64,000 bases of DNA from Paeniglutamicibacter quisquiliarum (GTDB lineage: Bacteria > Actinomycetota > Actinomycetes > Actinomycetales > Micrococcaceae), in NCBI RefSeq assembly GCF_019084045.1, contig NZ_JAHRED010000007.1, positions 186,001 to 250,000 of the forward strand. The letters are read 5' to 3'. A program made the position numbers and the translations under genes. The notes below the pieces were generated by a model, which worked only from the letters and a program-made list of their open reading frames with translations, ran no database searches and had not been told where the DNA came from. Of this stretch, positions 52,929-61,853 are shown piece by piece (the first letter of the stretch is position 1; the number at the start of each line of letters is the position of its first letter).

Positions 52929-53903
52929 TTACTTGCCTTTCGGATCGAACTCATCGCGCATGGCCTCGCCAAAGAGCACGAAACCCAGCACGGTGATGGT
53001 CAGGAAAATCGCCGGGAAGACCAGCAGGTGCGGGGCCGCGGAGATGTACTCGCGCGCCGCCGCAAGCTGCAGGCCCCAGGACACCGAGGGAGGGGTGAGC
53101 CCGATGCCGATGAAGGTCAGGCCGGCCTCGGCGGAGATCACCCCGCCGATGCCCAGGGTCTGGAGCACCAGCAACGGGGTCAGCGAGTTCGGGATGATGT
53201 GCTTGGCGATGATCCGCCCGTTCGAGGCACCCAGCAGCCGGGAGGCCTGGACGTATTCGCGGTTGCGCACCTCCATCACCGAGGAGCGCATGAACCGCAC
53301 CCCGCCGGGCCAGGAGAACAGCGCCAGGGCGAAGATCACGGTCCAGACGGTGCGCTGCGAAAAGAGCTGCAGCACCACAATTGCGGCCAGGATGAACGGC
53401 AGGCCGAAGGCCATGTCGCAGGCGCGGGAAATGATCGTGTCGACCCAGCCGCCGAAGAAGCCGGCCAGCGAGCCGAGGATCGCGGAGATCACGAAGGAGA
53501 TCGCGGTGACCACGATGCCCACCAGGATCGAGGCCCGCGCCCCGTAGACCACGTTGGTGTAGTAGTCGCAGCCCTGGATGTCGACGCCGAAAAGGTGCTC
53601 GGCGCTGGGCGGCTGGTTGGTCTTGAGGATGTCGCAATTCGCCGTGGGGTCAGAGCCGAACCCGGCAAAGAGCTGCGGGAAGGCTGCCATCAGCAGCATC
53701 ACCGCAACGATCGAGCCCGAGATCAGGAAGCGCGGCTTGAGCCACACCGGCCCGCGGCTCCTCTTCGTCGCCGGCCGGCGGCGGGCAAGGCCGGCGGCCG
53801 GCGCCGGGACGCCTATTCCAGCCGGGGCGGTGATCGGGTTGGTCGGGGCCAACGGATCCGCGACGGGCTCCGTGGCCTGGTTGGTTTCGGTGTTCTGGCT
53901 CAT
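52929..53903 (-). CDS. ABC transporter permease, DppC type
   Basis: A 324-residue permease with about six membrane segments, preceded by a Pro/Ala-rich hydrophilic N-terminus of 50 residues. The EAA loop region is VQASRLLGASNGRIIAKHIIPN. ATG 53903 overlaps the stop of the DppB-type gene (ATGA). Confidence 0.92.
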   Translation of the reverse strand: MSQNTETNQATEPVADPLAPTNPITAPAGIGVPAPAAGLARRRPATKRSRGPVWLKPRFLISGSIVAVMLLMAAFPQLFAGFGSDPTANCDILKTNQPPSAEHLFGVDIQGCDYYTNVVYGARASILVGIVVTAISFVISAILGSLAGFFGGWVDTIISRACDMAFGLPFILAAIVVLQLFSQRTVWTVIFALALFSWPGGVRFMRSSVMEVRNREYVQASRLLGASNGRIIAKHIIPNSLTPLLVLQTLGIGGVISAEAGLTFIGIGLTPPSVSWGLQLAAAREYISAAPHLLVFPAIFLTITVLGFVLFGEAMRDEFDPKGK

Positions 53904-54823
53904 ATCCGCACCCTCGGGTCAATGATGCCGTAGAGCAGGTCCACGAACAGGTTGAAAAGGAGGTAGACCAGCACGAGCATCGTGGCGATGCCCACCACGA
54001 CGGTGCCCTCCTTGTTGTTGATGGCGGCGACCATCAGGCCGCCGATGCCGGGGATGTTGAAGATCGCCTCGATGATCACCGCCCCGCCGAGCATGCCGGC
54101 CAGGGACAGGCCCAGGTAGGTGACCACCGGGATCATCGCGTTGCGCAGCGCGTGTCCCCAGATGACCCGGCGCGGCGAGAGGCCCTTGGCCCGTGCGGTG
54201 CGCAGGTACTCGGCCCGCAGCACGTCCACCAGGGAGGTGCGGGTCAGCCGCGCCAGCCCGGCGGAGGCCTCGATGGCCATGACCAGGGCCGGAAGGATGA
54301 AGGCCAGCGGCCATCCGGCGCGGATGCCGGCCGGATCGACCCAGCCCAGCTGGACGCCGAAGACCGTCTGCGCGCCCAGCGCGATGACGAAGCCGGGGAT
54401 GCCCAGGAAGATCACGGTGAAGACCAGGGCGAAGTGGTCCCCGGCCTGTCCGTTGCGCAGTCCGCCGTAGACGCCGATCGCCAGCCCGATGACCATTTTC
54501 AGCGCCCAGGCGGTCATCGCCAGGGCAAAGGTCACCGGCAGCCGTTCCAGGATCAGGCCCAGCACGGGGCGGCCGAAGAAGTCGATGCCGAAGTTGCCCT
54601 GGACCAGGCCCAGCATGTAGTTGCCGTACTGGACCAGGAACGGGTCATCGAGGTGGTAGGCCAGCCGGATCTGCGCGACGGTCGATTCGGGCAGCGGACG
54701 CGAACCGGTCAGCGCCGCCACCGGGTCCCCGGGCATCAGGAACGTGAGTGCGTAGATGATGAAGGTGGCGCCGATGACCACCGGGACCATCTGCAGGATT
54801 CTTCGTATGGTGTAGCCAAGCAT
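53900..54823 (-). CDS. ABC transporter permease, DppB type
   Basis: A 307-residue permease with six segments. The N-terminal segment MLGYTIRRILQMVPVVIGATFIIY is the DppB/OppB start, and the EAA loop is LRTARAKGLSPRRVIWGHALRNAMIP. ATG 54823 follows AAAGGAAG. It is the first membrane subunit after the binding-protein gene, 109 bases away. Confidence 0.93.
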   Translation of the reverse strand: MLGYTIRRILQMVPVVIGATFIIYALTFLMPGDPVAALTGSRPLPESTVAQIRLAYHLDDPFLVQYGNYMLGLVQGNFGIDFFGRPVLGLILERLPVTFALAMTAWALKMVIGLAIGVYGGLRNGQAGDHFALVFTVIFLGIPGFVIALGAQTVFGVQLGWVDPAGIRAGWPLAFILPALVMAIEASAGLARLTRTSLVDVLRAEYLRTARAKGLSPRRVIWGHALRNAMIPVVTYLGLSLAGMLGGAVIIEAIFNIPGIGGLMVAAINNKEGTVVVGIATMLVLVYLLFNLFVDLLYGIIDPRVRI

Positions 54824-54932
54824 GCAACTGCTTCCTTTCGCCGCCCGGTGCGGGGCGGCATCCGCACGGGTGCCGGAGCGTGCCGGTGTTCGGCCAGCGC
54901 GCTCCGGCACCCGTGCAAGTGTCGTGCCTGGG

Positions 54933-56525
54933 TCAGCAGCCGTATCCGGCGCGGTAGAACTGCAGGTCGCCCTGGGCGTCGTTCATCACGGCGCACTTGG
55001 TGTGCAGGCCGAAGTCGGTCGGGATGAACAGCGGGATCGCGGGCATGTCCTTCATGACCACGGCCTCCGCCTGTGCGTACAGGGTTGCGGCCTTGGCCTC
55101 GTCCTGTTCGCCGCGGGCCGCGCGCAGCAGCTTGTCGACGCCGTCGTTCGAGTAGCCGGTGGTGACGTTGCCGTCTCCCCCGGTCTCGTACTGGCTCAGG
55201 TACTGGTCCGAGCTCTTGTACGACCAGCCCCAGAGGCCGAAGACGGCGCCTTCAAGCTTCTGGTTGTTGCGGCGGGCCTCGAGTTCGGTGCCCAGCATCG
55301 GCTTGAGCTGGACCTTGATGCCCAGGTTGTCCTGGATCTGCTTGGAGATGGCCTGGACCAGCTGCGCGTCGGAGGTCGAGTTGTGCTCGATGATGAAGGT
55401 GCCGTCGAATCCGCCGGCCTTCTTCAGCAGGTCCTTGGCGCCGGCGGCGTCAAAGGTGCACGATTCGCAGGAGCCTGCCTTGTAGGAATCCAGCGACGGC
55501 GGGACAAGGGAATCGGATGCGGCGGCGTAGCCCTGCAGCAGCGAGGCGGCGATGGCCTCGCGGTCGATCGACATGGAGATGGCCCGGCGCAGGTCCGGGT
55601 CCTCCAGGCCCTTGACGTATTCGGGGATCTGCAGCGTGTACTGCTTGGAACCGGTCTTGACCTCGTAGAGGGATTCCTCGCCGAGCTGGCTCTTGGCCTT
55701 GGAGACCATGGTCGCCGGCACGTTGCGGATCATGTCCAGGTTGTTGGCGGTCATGTCGGTGTACGCCGCATCCACCGCGGTGTAGATCTGCCCGACGAGC
55801 CTGTCCGCCCCGCCGGAGAAGCCGGCTGCGCCCTTGAAGCCGTCCCACTTTTCCAGGACGACTTCCTGGTTGTGGTTCCAGGAGACGAACTTGTACGGGC
55901 CGTTGGAGACCGGGTTCTCCTCGTAGGCCTTCGGGTCGCTGAAGGCGGCCTCCGGAAGCGGGCACAGCGGCGAGGTGGAAAGCACCTTCGGGAAGTCCGC
56001 GTTGGCCGCGTTGAGGGTGACCTCGAGGTTGTTCCCATCGATGACCTTCACGCCCGAGAGCGTCTTGGTCGTCGGCTTGGAGCCGTCGGTGGGGTTCAGT
56101 TCCTTGTACCCCTTGAAGGAAACGAAGCTGCCGTTGCCCTGCCAGGCGTTCGAGCCCGTGGCGGTCTTGGCCCAGGCCTTGGCGAACGAGTCGGCGGTCA
56201 CCGGCGAGCCGTCCTGGAAGGTCCACCCCTCCTGCAGCTCGATGTTCCAGGTGGTGGCATCCTCGCTCGTGACCGACTTGGCGGCCAGCGGCTCCAGCTC
56301 CTGCGTCTCGACGTTCACCTCCATGAGGTTCGCGCAGGTCGCCATGGCGACCTGGCTTCCCGGGGACTCGTGCGGGACCAGCGACGTTGGCTCGGCCAGC
56401 TGGAACGAGAGGCGCTTCTCGCCACCGGCCGCCCCTCCGGCCTCCGCCCCGACCGAACAACCGCTGGCCGCCAGCATGAACGCTGCGGACGCCGCTGCGA
56501 CGGCAATCAACTTCTTCTTCGACAT
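54933..56525 (-). CDS. ABC transporter solute-binding lipoprotein, DppA/OppA type
   Basis: A 530-residue lipoprotein. The signal peptide MSKKKLIAVAAASAAFMLAASGC ends at the lipobox cysteine (residue 23). The mature part has the SBP family 5 layout, with LQEGWTFQDGSPVTADSFAKAW and LRRAISMSIDREAI. Family 5 proteins bind peptides, and also oligosaccharides or nickel complexes. Its promoter has an inverted repeat matching the ROK regulator next to it. Confidence 0.93.
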   Translation of the reverse strand: MSKKKLIAVAAASAAFMLAASGCSVGAEAGGAAGGEKRLSFQLAEPTSLVPHESPGSQVAMATCANLMEVNVETQELEPLAAKSVTSEDATTWNIELQEGWTFQDGSPVTADSFAKAWAKTATGSNAWQGNGSFVSFKGYKELNPTDGSKPTTKTLSGVKVIDGNNLEVTLNAANADFPKVLSTSPLCPLPEAAFSDPKAYEENPVSNGPYKFVSWNHNQEVVLEKWDGFKGAAGFSGGADRLVGQIYTAVDAAYTDMTANNLDMIRNVPATMVSKAKSQLGEESLYEVKTGSKQYTLQIPEYVKGLEDPDLRRAISMSIDREAIAASLLQGYAAASDSLVPPSLDSYKAGSCESCTFDAAGAKDLLKKAGGFDGTFIIEHNSTSDAQLVQAISKQIQDNLGIKVQLKPMLGTELEARRNNQKLEGAVFGLWGWSYKSSDQYLSQYETGGDGNVTTGYSNDGVDKLLRAARGEQDEAKAATLYAQAEAVVMKDMPAIPLFIPTDFGLHTKCAVMNDAQGDLQFYRAGYGC

Positions 56526-56614
56526 GATGCTCCTCGTGTACGAATGACCCGTGTTACTCCGCCGTGCGCGACGGTGTTGGCCAGGCAACCACAGGGTGTG
56601 ATTAGCCTCACCAC

Positions 56615-56635
56615 TTATTTCACGCTCTAAAATAA
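56615..56635. promoter_or_regulatory. Probable ROK-family operator at the importer promoter
   Basis: TTATTT and AAATAA form a perfect six-base inverted repeat separated by nine bases, between the binding-protein ATG (56525) and the ROK gene stop. ROK repressors such as NagC bind AT-rich symmetric sites of similar design. It is the only clearly AT-rich stretch in this operon. Confidence 0.6.
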
Positions 56636-56718
56636 ACCAGACGAAGCGACGCATGTCAACAAATCCGGCCGCGCTTCCCGCGGTGCGGCCTCTGCCGGCG
56701 AGGTTCGGCGGCATTCGG

Positions 56719-57948
56719 CTAGGTCGCCGGCAGGACCTCGGGAACCGCATGCCCCAGGGGGTCGGCGAGGATCGCATCGACCATGGTCGAGGCGGCAAAC
56801 AGCGAGAGGGAGAAAACGTGGTCGGAGGACAGCACGACCCGGCCCGCGGCACCGGCCCCCGCGTGTGCGGTGCGGGACACCTCGGCCAGCAGGGAGGCGA
56901 AGACCGCCGGCGTCTCGGCCGGGGTTCCCGCGACCACCAGCAGTTCCGGATCGTGGATGTCGATGAGCTGGCTCGCGGCCCGGCCCACATAGCGGTTGCG
57001 CTGTTCAAGCACGGAAATCGCCGCCTCGTTTCCGGCCAGGGCCAGCTCCAGTACGTGTTCGATGTGCTGCACCTGCCCCAGGCCCCGGCGCCGGGCCTCC
57101 GCTGTCACCGCGTCGTCGGATCCCATCACCGCCAGGCACCCGGTCTTGCCGCAGGGACACGGAACCTGCCGGTCGCTGACGCGCAGGTGCGCGATCTGCC
57201 CGGCCGTCTGGCTGAACCCCGCGCGGATCCGGCCGTCGTCGACCATCACCGAACCGATGTCGGCGGTGATGACCATCAGGACGAAGTCGTTGGACTGCCG
57301 CCCGTGGCCGTACAGCAGCTCCGACTGGGCCGCCGCACGCGCGTTGTTCTCGAGGATGACCGGGGCCGGCAGGCGGCCGCGCAGCAGCTCCATCACGTGC
57401 ACGTCGTGCCAGCCCGCCCCGGGGTTGTCGATGATCACCCCGGCGGGCCTGTCCACGATGCCGCCGGTGGCGATGCCGGTCCCCAGCAGCTGCCTGCCGC
57501 GGGCGTGGCCGTCCACCAGGACCTCGGCCGCCGCAACCACCAGGTCGATCGACTCCCCGGCCCCCTTGCCGGCGTGCGGCACCAACACGGAGGCCTGCTC
57601 CAGGCCGTCAAGCCCCATCAACACCACCCCCGAGGTCCGCGGGCCCAGGTGGATGCCCAGCACCAGGGGGTTCTTGGCGTTGATCTCCAGCGGGATCCGC
57701 GGGCGCCCCTGCCCGCCGGCGGAGGAGGGCAGGGCCAGCAGCAGCCCCGCCTCCAGCAGGGCCGAGGCGATGTTGGTGACAGATGCGGCACTGAGCCCCA
57801 GCTGGGCCGCGATCTCGGAGCGGGACAGGCCGGGGTGGCCGAACACGTGCTTCATGACGGCCGCGGTGTTCAGCCGGCGCAGGTCGTCGCCGCGATGGCC
57901 GCGGCCGTTGCGCGGGCCTCCGGCAGGGTCCCGTTCGAGGTGTTCCAT
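56719..57948 (-). CDS. ROK-family transcriptional regulator
   Basis: A 409-residue regulator. The N-terminal winged helix (LSRSEIAAQLGLSAASVTNIASALLEAGLL) is at residues 40-75 and the sugar-kinase-like ROK domain is at 90-390. Its zinc motif is CPCGKTGCLAVMG. ATG 57948 (MEHLERDPAGG) is chosen over longer frames because the HTH begins soon after. It is on the same strand as the importer genes and 193 bases before them, and probably senses the imported sugar. Confidence 0.9.
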   Translation of the reverse strand: MEHLERDPAGGPRNGRGHRGDDLRRLNTAAVMKHVFGHPGLSRSEIAAQLGLSAASVTNIASALLEAGLLLALPSSAGGQGRPRIPLEINAKNPLVLGIHLGPRTSGVVLMGLDGLEQASVLVPHAGKGAGESIDLVVAAAEVLVDGHARGRQLLGTGIATGGIVDRPAGVIIDNPGAGWHDVHVMELLRGRLPAPVILENNARAAAQSELLYGHGRQSNDFVLMVITADIGSVMVDDGRIRAGFSQTAGQIAHLRVSDRQVPCPCGKTGCLAVMGSDDAVTAEARRRGLGQVQHIEHVLELALAGNEAAISVLEQRNRYVGRAASQLIDIHDPELLVVAGTPAETPAVFASLLAEVSRTAHAGAGAAGRVVLSSDHVFSLSLFAASTMVDAILADPLGHAVPEVLPAT

Positions 57949-58131
57949 AGAGCCACGCTTTCCATTTCTCGCCCGCCCGGGCCGCTGGGCCGGCACGGAT
58001 GGGCCGCCAACACGGCCGGAACCGCGCCGGCAATCCACGGCACCGGTTTTCCGACCTTACCCAGCGAATCCGCCGAATCCGAATTTTCCGCGCATCGTGA
58101 ACCCCGAGGTCACCTGCGGAACCCGGCCCGC

Positions 58132-59052
58132 CTAGGAATCGGAAAGCAGATGGTCGATCCCGTGGGCGCCGACCCCGTGCAGCGGATCGTCCTGCGGCAG
58201 CCCGGACATCAGCGCCGCGTAGTTCGCCGCCCACGCCCGGGCGCGGATCCACGTTCCGGGCGAATACAGCCGGTGGCCCTCGAGCCGTTCCCGGAATTCC
58301 GCGCGTCCCCGCGGCGTGAAGTGCAGCCACGCCACCGCCAGGTCGCTGGCCGGGTCCCCCGCGGTCAGGTCCCCGAAGTCGATCACCGCACCGAGCCGCT
58401 CCGCCGGTCGGCCTTCGCCGCCGGCAGCCTCGTCACGCACGAGCATGTTGTGCGGGTGCGGATCCCCGTGCAGCCACAGGCGCGCACCGACGTGCCCATC
58501 CGCGGCGAGCCCCTGTTCCCAGATGGACAGCAGTGCCCCGCGTTCCGGGGCGGGCACCGCCTGGAGGCGCGACCTCACGGCCTCGTCCCGCTCCCGCAGC
58601 GGCACCCCGCGCACCGCATTGCGCGGGGCATCGGCCGGGGCCGGCACATGCAGTGCCCGGAAGAACGCGGCCAGCGCCGGGGCGTAGTCGTCGCGGACCT
58701 GCGCCGGCACCGTCGCCGCGCTGCGCCCGGACAGCCAGGGCACGACCACCCAGTGGTACGGGTAGCCCTCCCCCGGCTTGCCCCGATGCAGCGGGACGGG
58801 CACCTGCAGCGGCAAGCGGGGCGCCAAGAACGGCAGCCAGCGGATCTCGTTGAGCAGCAGCGCATGGGCCAGGTCCCGGCGCGGCAGGCGCACGGCAAGA
58901 TCGGGTCCCAGCCGGTAGATCGCGTTGTCCCAGCCGTCGTCGGCGAACCTGACCTCCAGCCCCGCCAGCTGGGGGAACTGCCCGCGGACCAGCGCGCGGA
59001 CCAGCTCCGGATCCACGCGCACGTCGGCCGCGGGCCGGGGCGTGCGGCTCAC
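58132..59052 (-). CDS. Aminoglycoside phosphotransferase-like kinase
   Basis: A 306-residue APH-family protein. The catalytic loop LHGDPHPHNML and the metal site AVIDFGDLT are intact, and the ATP-binding N-lobe is at about 35-100. Such proteins phosphorylate aminoglycosides, homoserine, choline or other metabolites. GTG 59052 overlaps the VOC gene stop (GTGA). It is last in an ArsR-led operon, which suggests induction by a toxic or stress signal. Confidence 0.88.
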   Translation of the reverse strand: MSRTPRPAADVRVDPELVRALVRGQFPQLAGLEVRFADDGWDNAIYRLGPDLAVRLPRRDLAHALLLNEIRWLPFLAPRLPLQVPVPLHRGKPGEGYPYHWVVVPWLSGRSAATVPAQVRDDYAPALAAFFRALHVPAPADAPRNAVRGVPLRERDEAVRSRLQAVPAPERGALLSIWEQGLAADGHVGARLWLHGDPHPHNMLVRDEAAGGEGRPAERLGAVIDFGDLTAGDPASDLAVAWLHFTPRGRAEFRERLEGHRLYSPGTWIRARAWAANYAALMSGLPQDDPLHGVGAHGIDHLLSDS

Positions 59053-59444
59053 GCCTCCTCGTTCATCGCCGCGATCTGGATCAGGTTCCCGCAGGTGTCG
59101 TCGAACACTGCGGTGGTCACCGGCCCCATGGCCGTCGGCGGCTGGGTGAACTCGACGCCCAGGCCCACCAGCCGGTCGTACTCGGCCTGCACGTCGGCGA
59201 CCGCGAAGGAGGTGAACGGGATCCCGTCGGCCACCAGCGCGTCGCGGAACGGCTTCACGGCCGGGTGGCTGGCCGGCTCCAGCACCAGCTCAACCCCGTC
59301 GGGGTCCTCCGGCGAGACGACGGTCAGCCAGGAGAACTCGCCCATCGGGACCTCGGTCTTCTTCACGAACCCCAGCGTGGCCGTGTAGAACTCCAGCGCC
59401 TTGGCCTGGTCGCTGACCAGCACGCTGGCAAGATTGATCCTCAT
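59049..59444 (-). CDS. VOC-family protein (glyoxalase/bleomycin-resistance fold)
   Basis: A 131-residue VOC protein with two beta-alpha-beta-beta-beta modules: RINLASVLVSDQAKALEFYTATLGF and the closing FDDTCGNLIQIAAMNEEA. It fits the subgroup that follows ArsR/AHA1 operons; its exact activity is unknown. The ATG overlaps the ArsR stop (ATGA). Confidence 0.88.
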   Translation of the reverse strand: MRINLASVLVSDQAKALEFYTATLGFVKKTEVPMGEFSWLTVVSPEDPDGVELVLEPASHPAVKPFRDALVADGIPFTSFAVADVQAEYDRLVGLGVEFTQPPTAMGPVTTAVFDDTCGNLIQIAAMNEEA

Positions 59445-59854
59445 GGTTTCTTCCCTTCCGACGATGGCGAAGTGCCCGTGCGCGGCGCGCCCGGGCCGGC
59501 GGTGCCGCCCATGGCTTCGGTTTCATTCGCGGTGGACGGCCGCCCGGCCTCCGGCGCAGCCGTTGACGCGGCCGTGTCCTGCCGGCCCGCCTCCGGCCAG
59601 CGCTCGGCGATCCGGCGCAACGGCGCGGTGTCCACGTAGTGGAACTTGAAGCGGCCCGAGCGCTCGCTGCGCACCAGCCCCGCCGACTCAAGCACCGCCA
59701 GGTGCTGCGAAATCGCCTGCCGGCTCGGGTTGATGCCGTGCCGCGAGGACAACCGGTTGCAGATCTCAAAGAGCGTCTGCCCGGTGCGCTCCACCAGCTC
59801 GTCCAGGATCACCGCCCGGGTCGGGTCCGCCAGCGCCTTCAACAGCTCTTCCAC
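59441..59854 (-). CDS. ArsR-family transcriptional regulator
   Basis: A 137-residue protein. The HTH runs from VEELLKALADPTRAVILDELV to SRQAISQHLAVLESAGLVRSERSGR. The start is set at GTG 59854, which follows directly on a strong -35/-10 pair and gives the usual N-terminus. ATG 59908 would place the coding sequence across the promoter and operator. The 40-residue tail is Pro/Ser-rich and probably disordered. It leads the arsR-VOC-kinase operon. Confidence 0.85.
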   Translation of the reverse strand: MEELLKALADPTRAVILDELVERTGQTLFEICNRLSSRHGINPSRQAISQHLAVLESAGLVRSERSGRFKFHYVDTAPLRRIAERWPEAGRQDTAASTAAPEAGRPSTANETEAMGGTAGPGAPRTGTSPSSEGKKP

Positions 59855-59859
59855 ACCAC

Positions 59860-59889
59860 CATTAAGGCAAGCCCACGCTTGCCTGTCAA
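59860..59889 (-). promoter_or_regulatory. arsR promoter with operator filling the -35/-10 spacer; probably leaderless
   Basis: On the minus strand: TTGACA (59889-59884), an 18-base spacer 59866-59883 consisting entirely of the palindrome GGCAAGC-4-GCTTGCC, then TTAATG (59865-59860). The GTG start lies five bases past the -10 element, so the message probably has no leader. An ArsR dimer bound to the spacer would block RNA polymerase directly. Confidence 0.75.
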
Positions 59890-59972
59890 GAGCCACCGCC
59901 TGTTCCATCCGCGTTGTCCACATCCCCGCGCACCGAGCCCCGCAACCGTGTGCGGCGGCGCATGCTTGGACC

Positions 59973-61745
59973 ATGACCACGGCAGCAGCCATCGCCCTGC
60001 TCGCGGGGGACCGCGAGGATCCGAGGTACCCAGTGACCCCGGACGATGAGCTGCGCGCCTACACCGCCCTGGTTCGGGGGCTCGAGGAGCTGGGACCGCG
60101 CATCCCCCGGCACACGAACTCGCCTGCGGACGCCGCCTACTTCGTCCAGCTGGTCGAACGCGCCCACCGCGCCACCGGCTTTGCCCAGCTCTCGGCCACC
60201 GACCTGGCTCAGCGCACCCTGGTCAACGAACTGCCCGAGGACACGCTGCTCGGGATCAATCGCTGCCTCGCGGATCCCGACGCCTACATCGACGGAGACA
60301 TGGCCCTTCCCGAAGCGCCCGCCACGCCGCCCAAGGGACGGCCCACCTTCAAGGACACCACCGAGTTCCTGCAGCACTCCTTCCGCATCGGCTTCATCGA
60401 GGCCCGGGACCGTGTGCGGGCCGCCTCCCGGCTCTTCCCGCACACCGATGTCCACGGCATCGAGCAGCCCCCGAAATTCCCGTTGCTGGCCGAGGCGCTC
60501 GCGGGCGGCAAGGCCTCGCCCCAGCAGCTTGCCGAGGCCGCCAGGAAACTTGAGCGGTTGCAGCCGGAGATCAAGCAATACCCGAATCCCGAGGAACTTG
60601 CCTCCCGGCTTGAGGCCCAGGTCGCCGACTCCGTCCGGGAGGAAGACCCCCGCACCACCAACAAATTGTTCGGCACCATCGGGGTCTCGCTCGCCGGGGG
60701 CGTCAAGGAACCTTCCGAGGAAGTGCTGCGCGCCAAGCTCGGCGCGTTCTACCGCGGCACCAACGCCGGGATCGCCGAGTTCCTGCTGCGCGTCCGGGCG
60801 GCCGACGCCGAGGCCCTGCTAGCGCTCTTTGCCCAAATGGACAACCCTCGCACCAAGGCGGGAAACCGCGACGCACTTGCCCAGCAGGCAAGCAACGCAT
60901 GGTACGGCGCCGACGCCTCCAACGGTTCCAACGGTTCCAACGAAACAGCCGCAGCCACCCCCAAGGACGGAAGCCGCACGCAACCCGGCACTGCACCTTC
61001 GCTCCCGGACTTCCCCGACTTCCTTCTCGATCCCGCGACCGGCCTCCCGCTGACCGACCCCGCCGAAGCCAGCAAGCTCACCCTGGATCCGTTGCCGACG
61101 GAGGCCAACATCCTCGAAGCCATGAACAACACCGAATATGGCTCCGACGGCCTCACCCCGCCGCAGCGGCATCTCCAGGGCCTGATGAACCTGATCAAGA
61201 CCAACGGCAGACCAACCAACGGAACCAAGACCGCGGGACTTCCCTCACCTGAAATATTCATCATCACGACGCTGGACGAGCTCGAGGGCAGGGCGGCGCA
61301 ATCCGGTCTCACGCTGCACGGGCAGAAATGCACCCCGGCCGAACTCCGGCATGCCCTGTGCATTGGCGGGGCGATCCCCATCACGATGAACGGGGAAGGC
61401 CGGATCCTGGATCTGGGCACCGAGCAGCGTTACTTCCCCGACTACATGCGCAAGGCAATCCTCGCCATCTACGGCGGGTGCATCTTCCCCGGGTGCACTG
61501 TGCCACCGGAGCATTGCGAGATCGACCATGACGACGAATGGGCCAAGGGAGGAACAACCAGGATCAATGACGGGCGGCCATTGTGTTCCGGGCACCACCA
61601 TGCCAGGCACACGGGACAGCTCACCGTGATCCGCGATGCCGACGGCCTGTTCTCCGTCATCCTGCCCACGTACCTTGACCCGGAACAGAAACCCCGGCGC
61701 AGCACCTACTGGCGACAATCACCCAACACCCCGCCGCTGTTCTGA
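59973..61745 (+). CDS. DUF222 protein with C-terminal HNH endonuclease domain
   Basis: A 590-residue protein. DUF222-like helices cover residues 20-330 and a Pro/Ser/Asn-rich linker with GSNGSN repeats lies at about 315-340. A C-terminal HNH domain has the motif CIFPGCTVPPEHCEIDHDDEWAKGG and the end DGRPLCSGHHHARH, containing the zinc cysteines and the catalytic histidine. The 13E12 repeat family protein of mycobacteria has this layout. Function unknown. Start ATG 59973. It is divergent from arsR. Confidence 0.88.
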   Translation: MTTAAAIALLAGDREDPRYPVTPDDELRAYTALVRGLEELGPRIPRHTNSPADAAYFVQLVERAHRATGFAQLSATDLAQRTLVNELPEDTLLGINRCLADPDAYIDGDMALPEAPATPPKGRPTFKDTTEFLQHSFRIGFIEARDRVRAASRLFPHTDVHGIEQPPKFPLLAEALAGGKASPQQLAEAARKLERLQPEIKQYPNPEELASRLEAQVADSVREEDPRTTNKLFGTIGVSLAGGVKEPSEEVLRAKLGAFYRGTNAGIAEFLLRVRAADAEALLALFAQMDNPRTKAGNRDALAQQASNAWYGADASNGSNGSNETAAATPKDGSRTQPGTAPSLPDFPDFLLDPATGLPLTDPAEASKLTLDPLPTEANILEAMNNTEYGSDGLTPPQRHLQGLMNLIKTNGRPTNGTKTAGLPSPEIFIITTLDELEGRAAQSGLTLHGQKCTPAELRHALCIGGAIPITMNGEGRILDLGTEQRYFPDYMRKAILAIYGGCIFPGCTVPPEHCEIDHDDEWAKGGTTRINDGRPLCSGHHHARHTGQLTVIRDADGLFSVILPTYLDPEQKPRRSTYWRQSPNTPPLF

Positions 61746-61782
61746 GCCCGGATCGCGGTGCCTGGCAGGGACCACGGTTAAA

Positions 61783-61832
61783 CGAAGTCGAGCCCCGGCC
61801 CCCACACTGTGGGTGACCGGGGCTCGACTTCG
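61783..61832. terminator. Bidirectional hairpin terminator
   Basis: A 16-base perfect stem (61783-61798 with 61817-61832), with an inner CCCAC/GTGGG pairing. It lies between the convergent HNH gene and gatB. Confidence 0.75.
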
Positions 61833-61853
61833 CCTGAAGCGGCAAGCGGGGAA

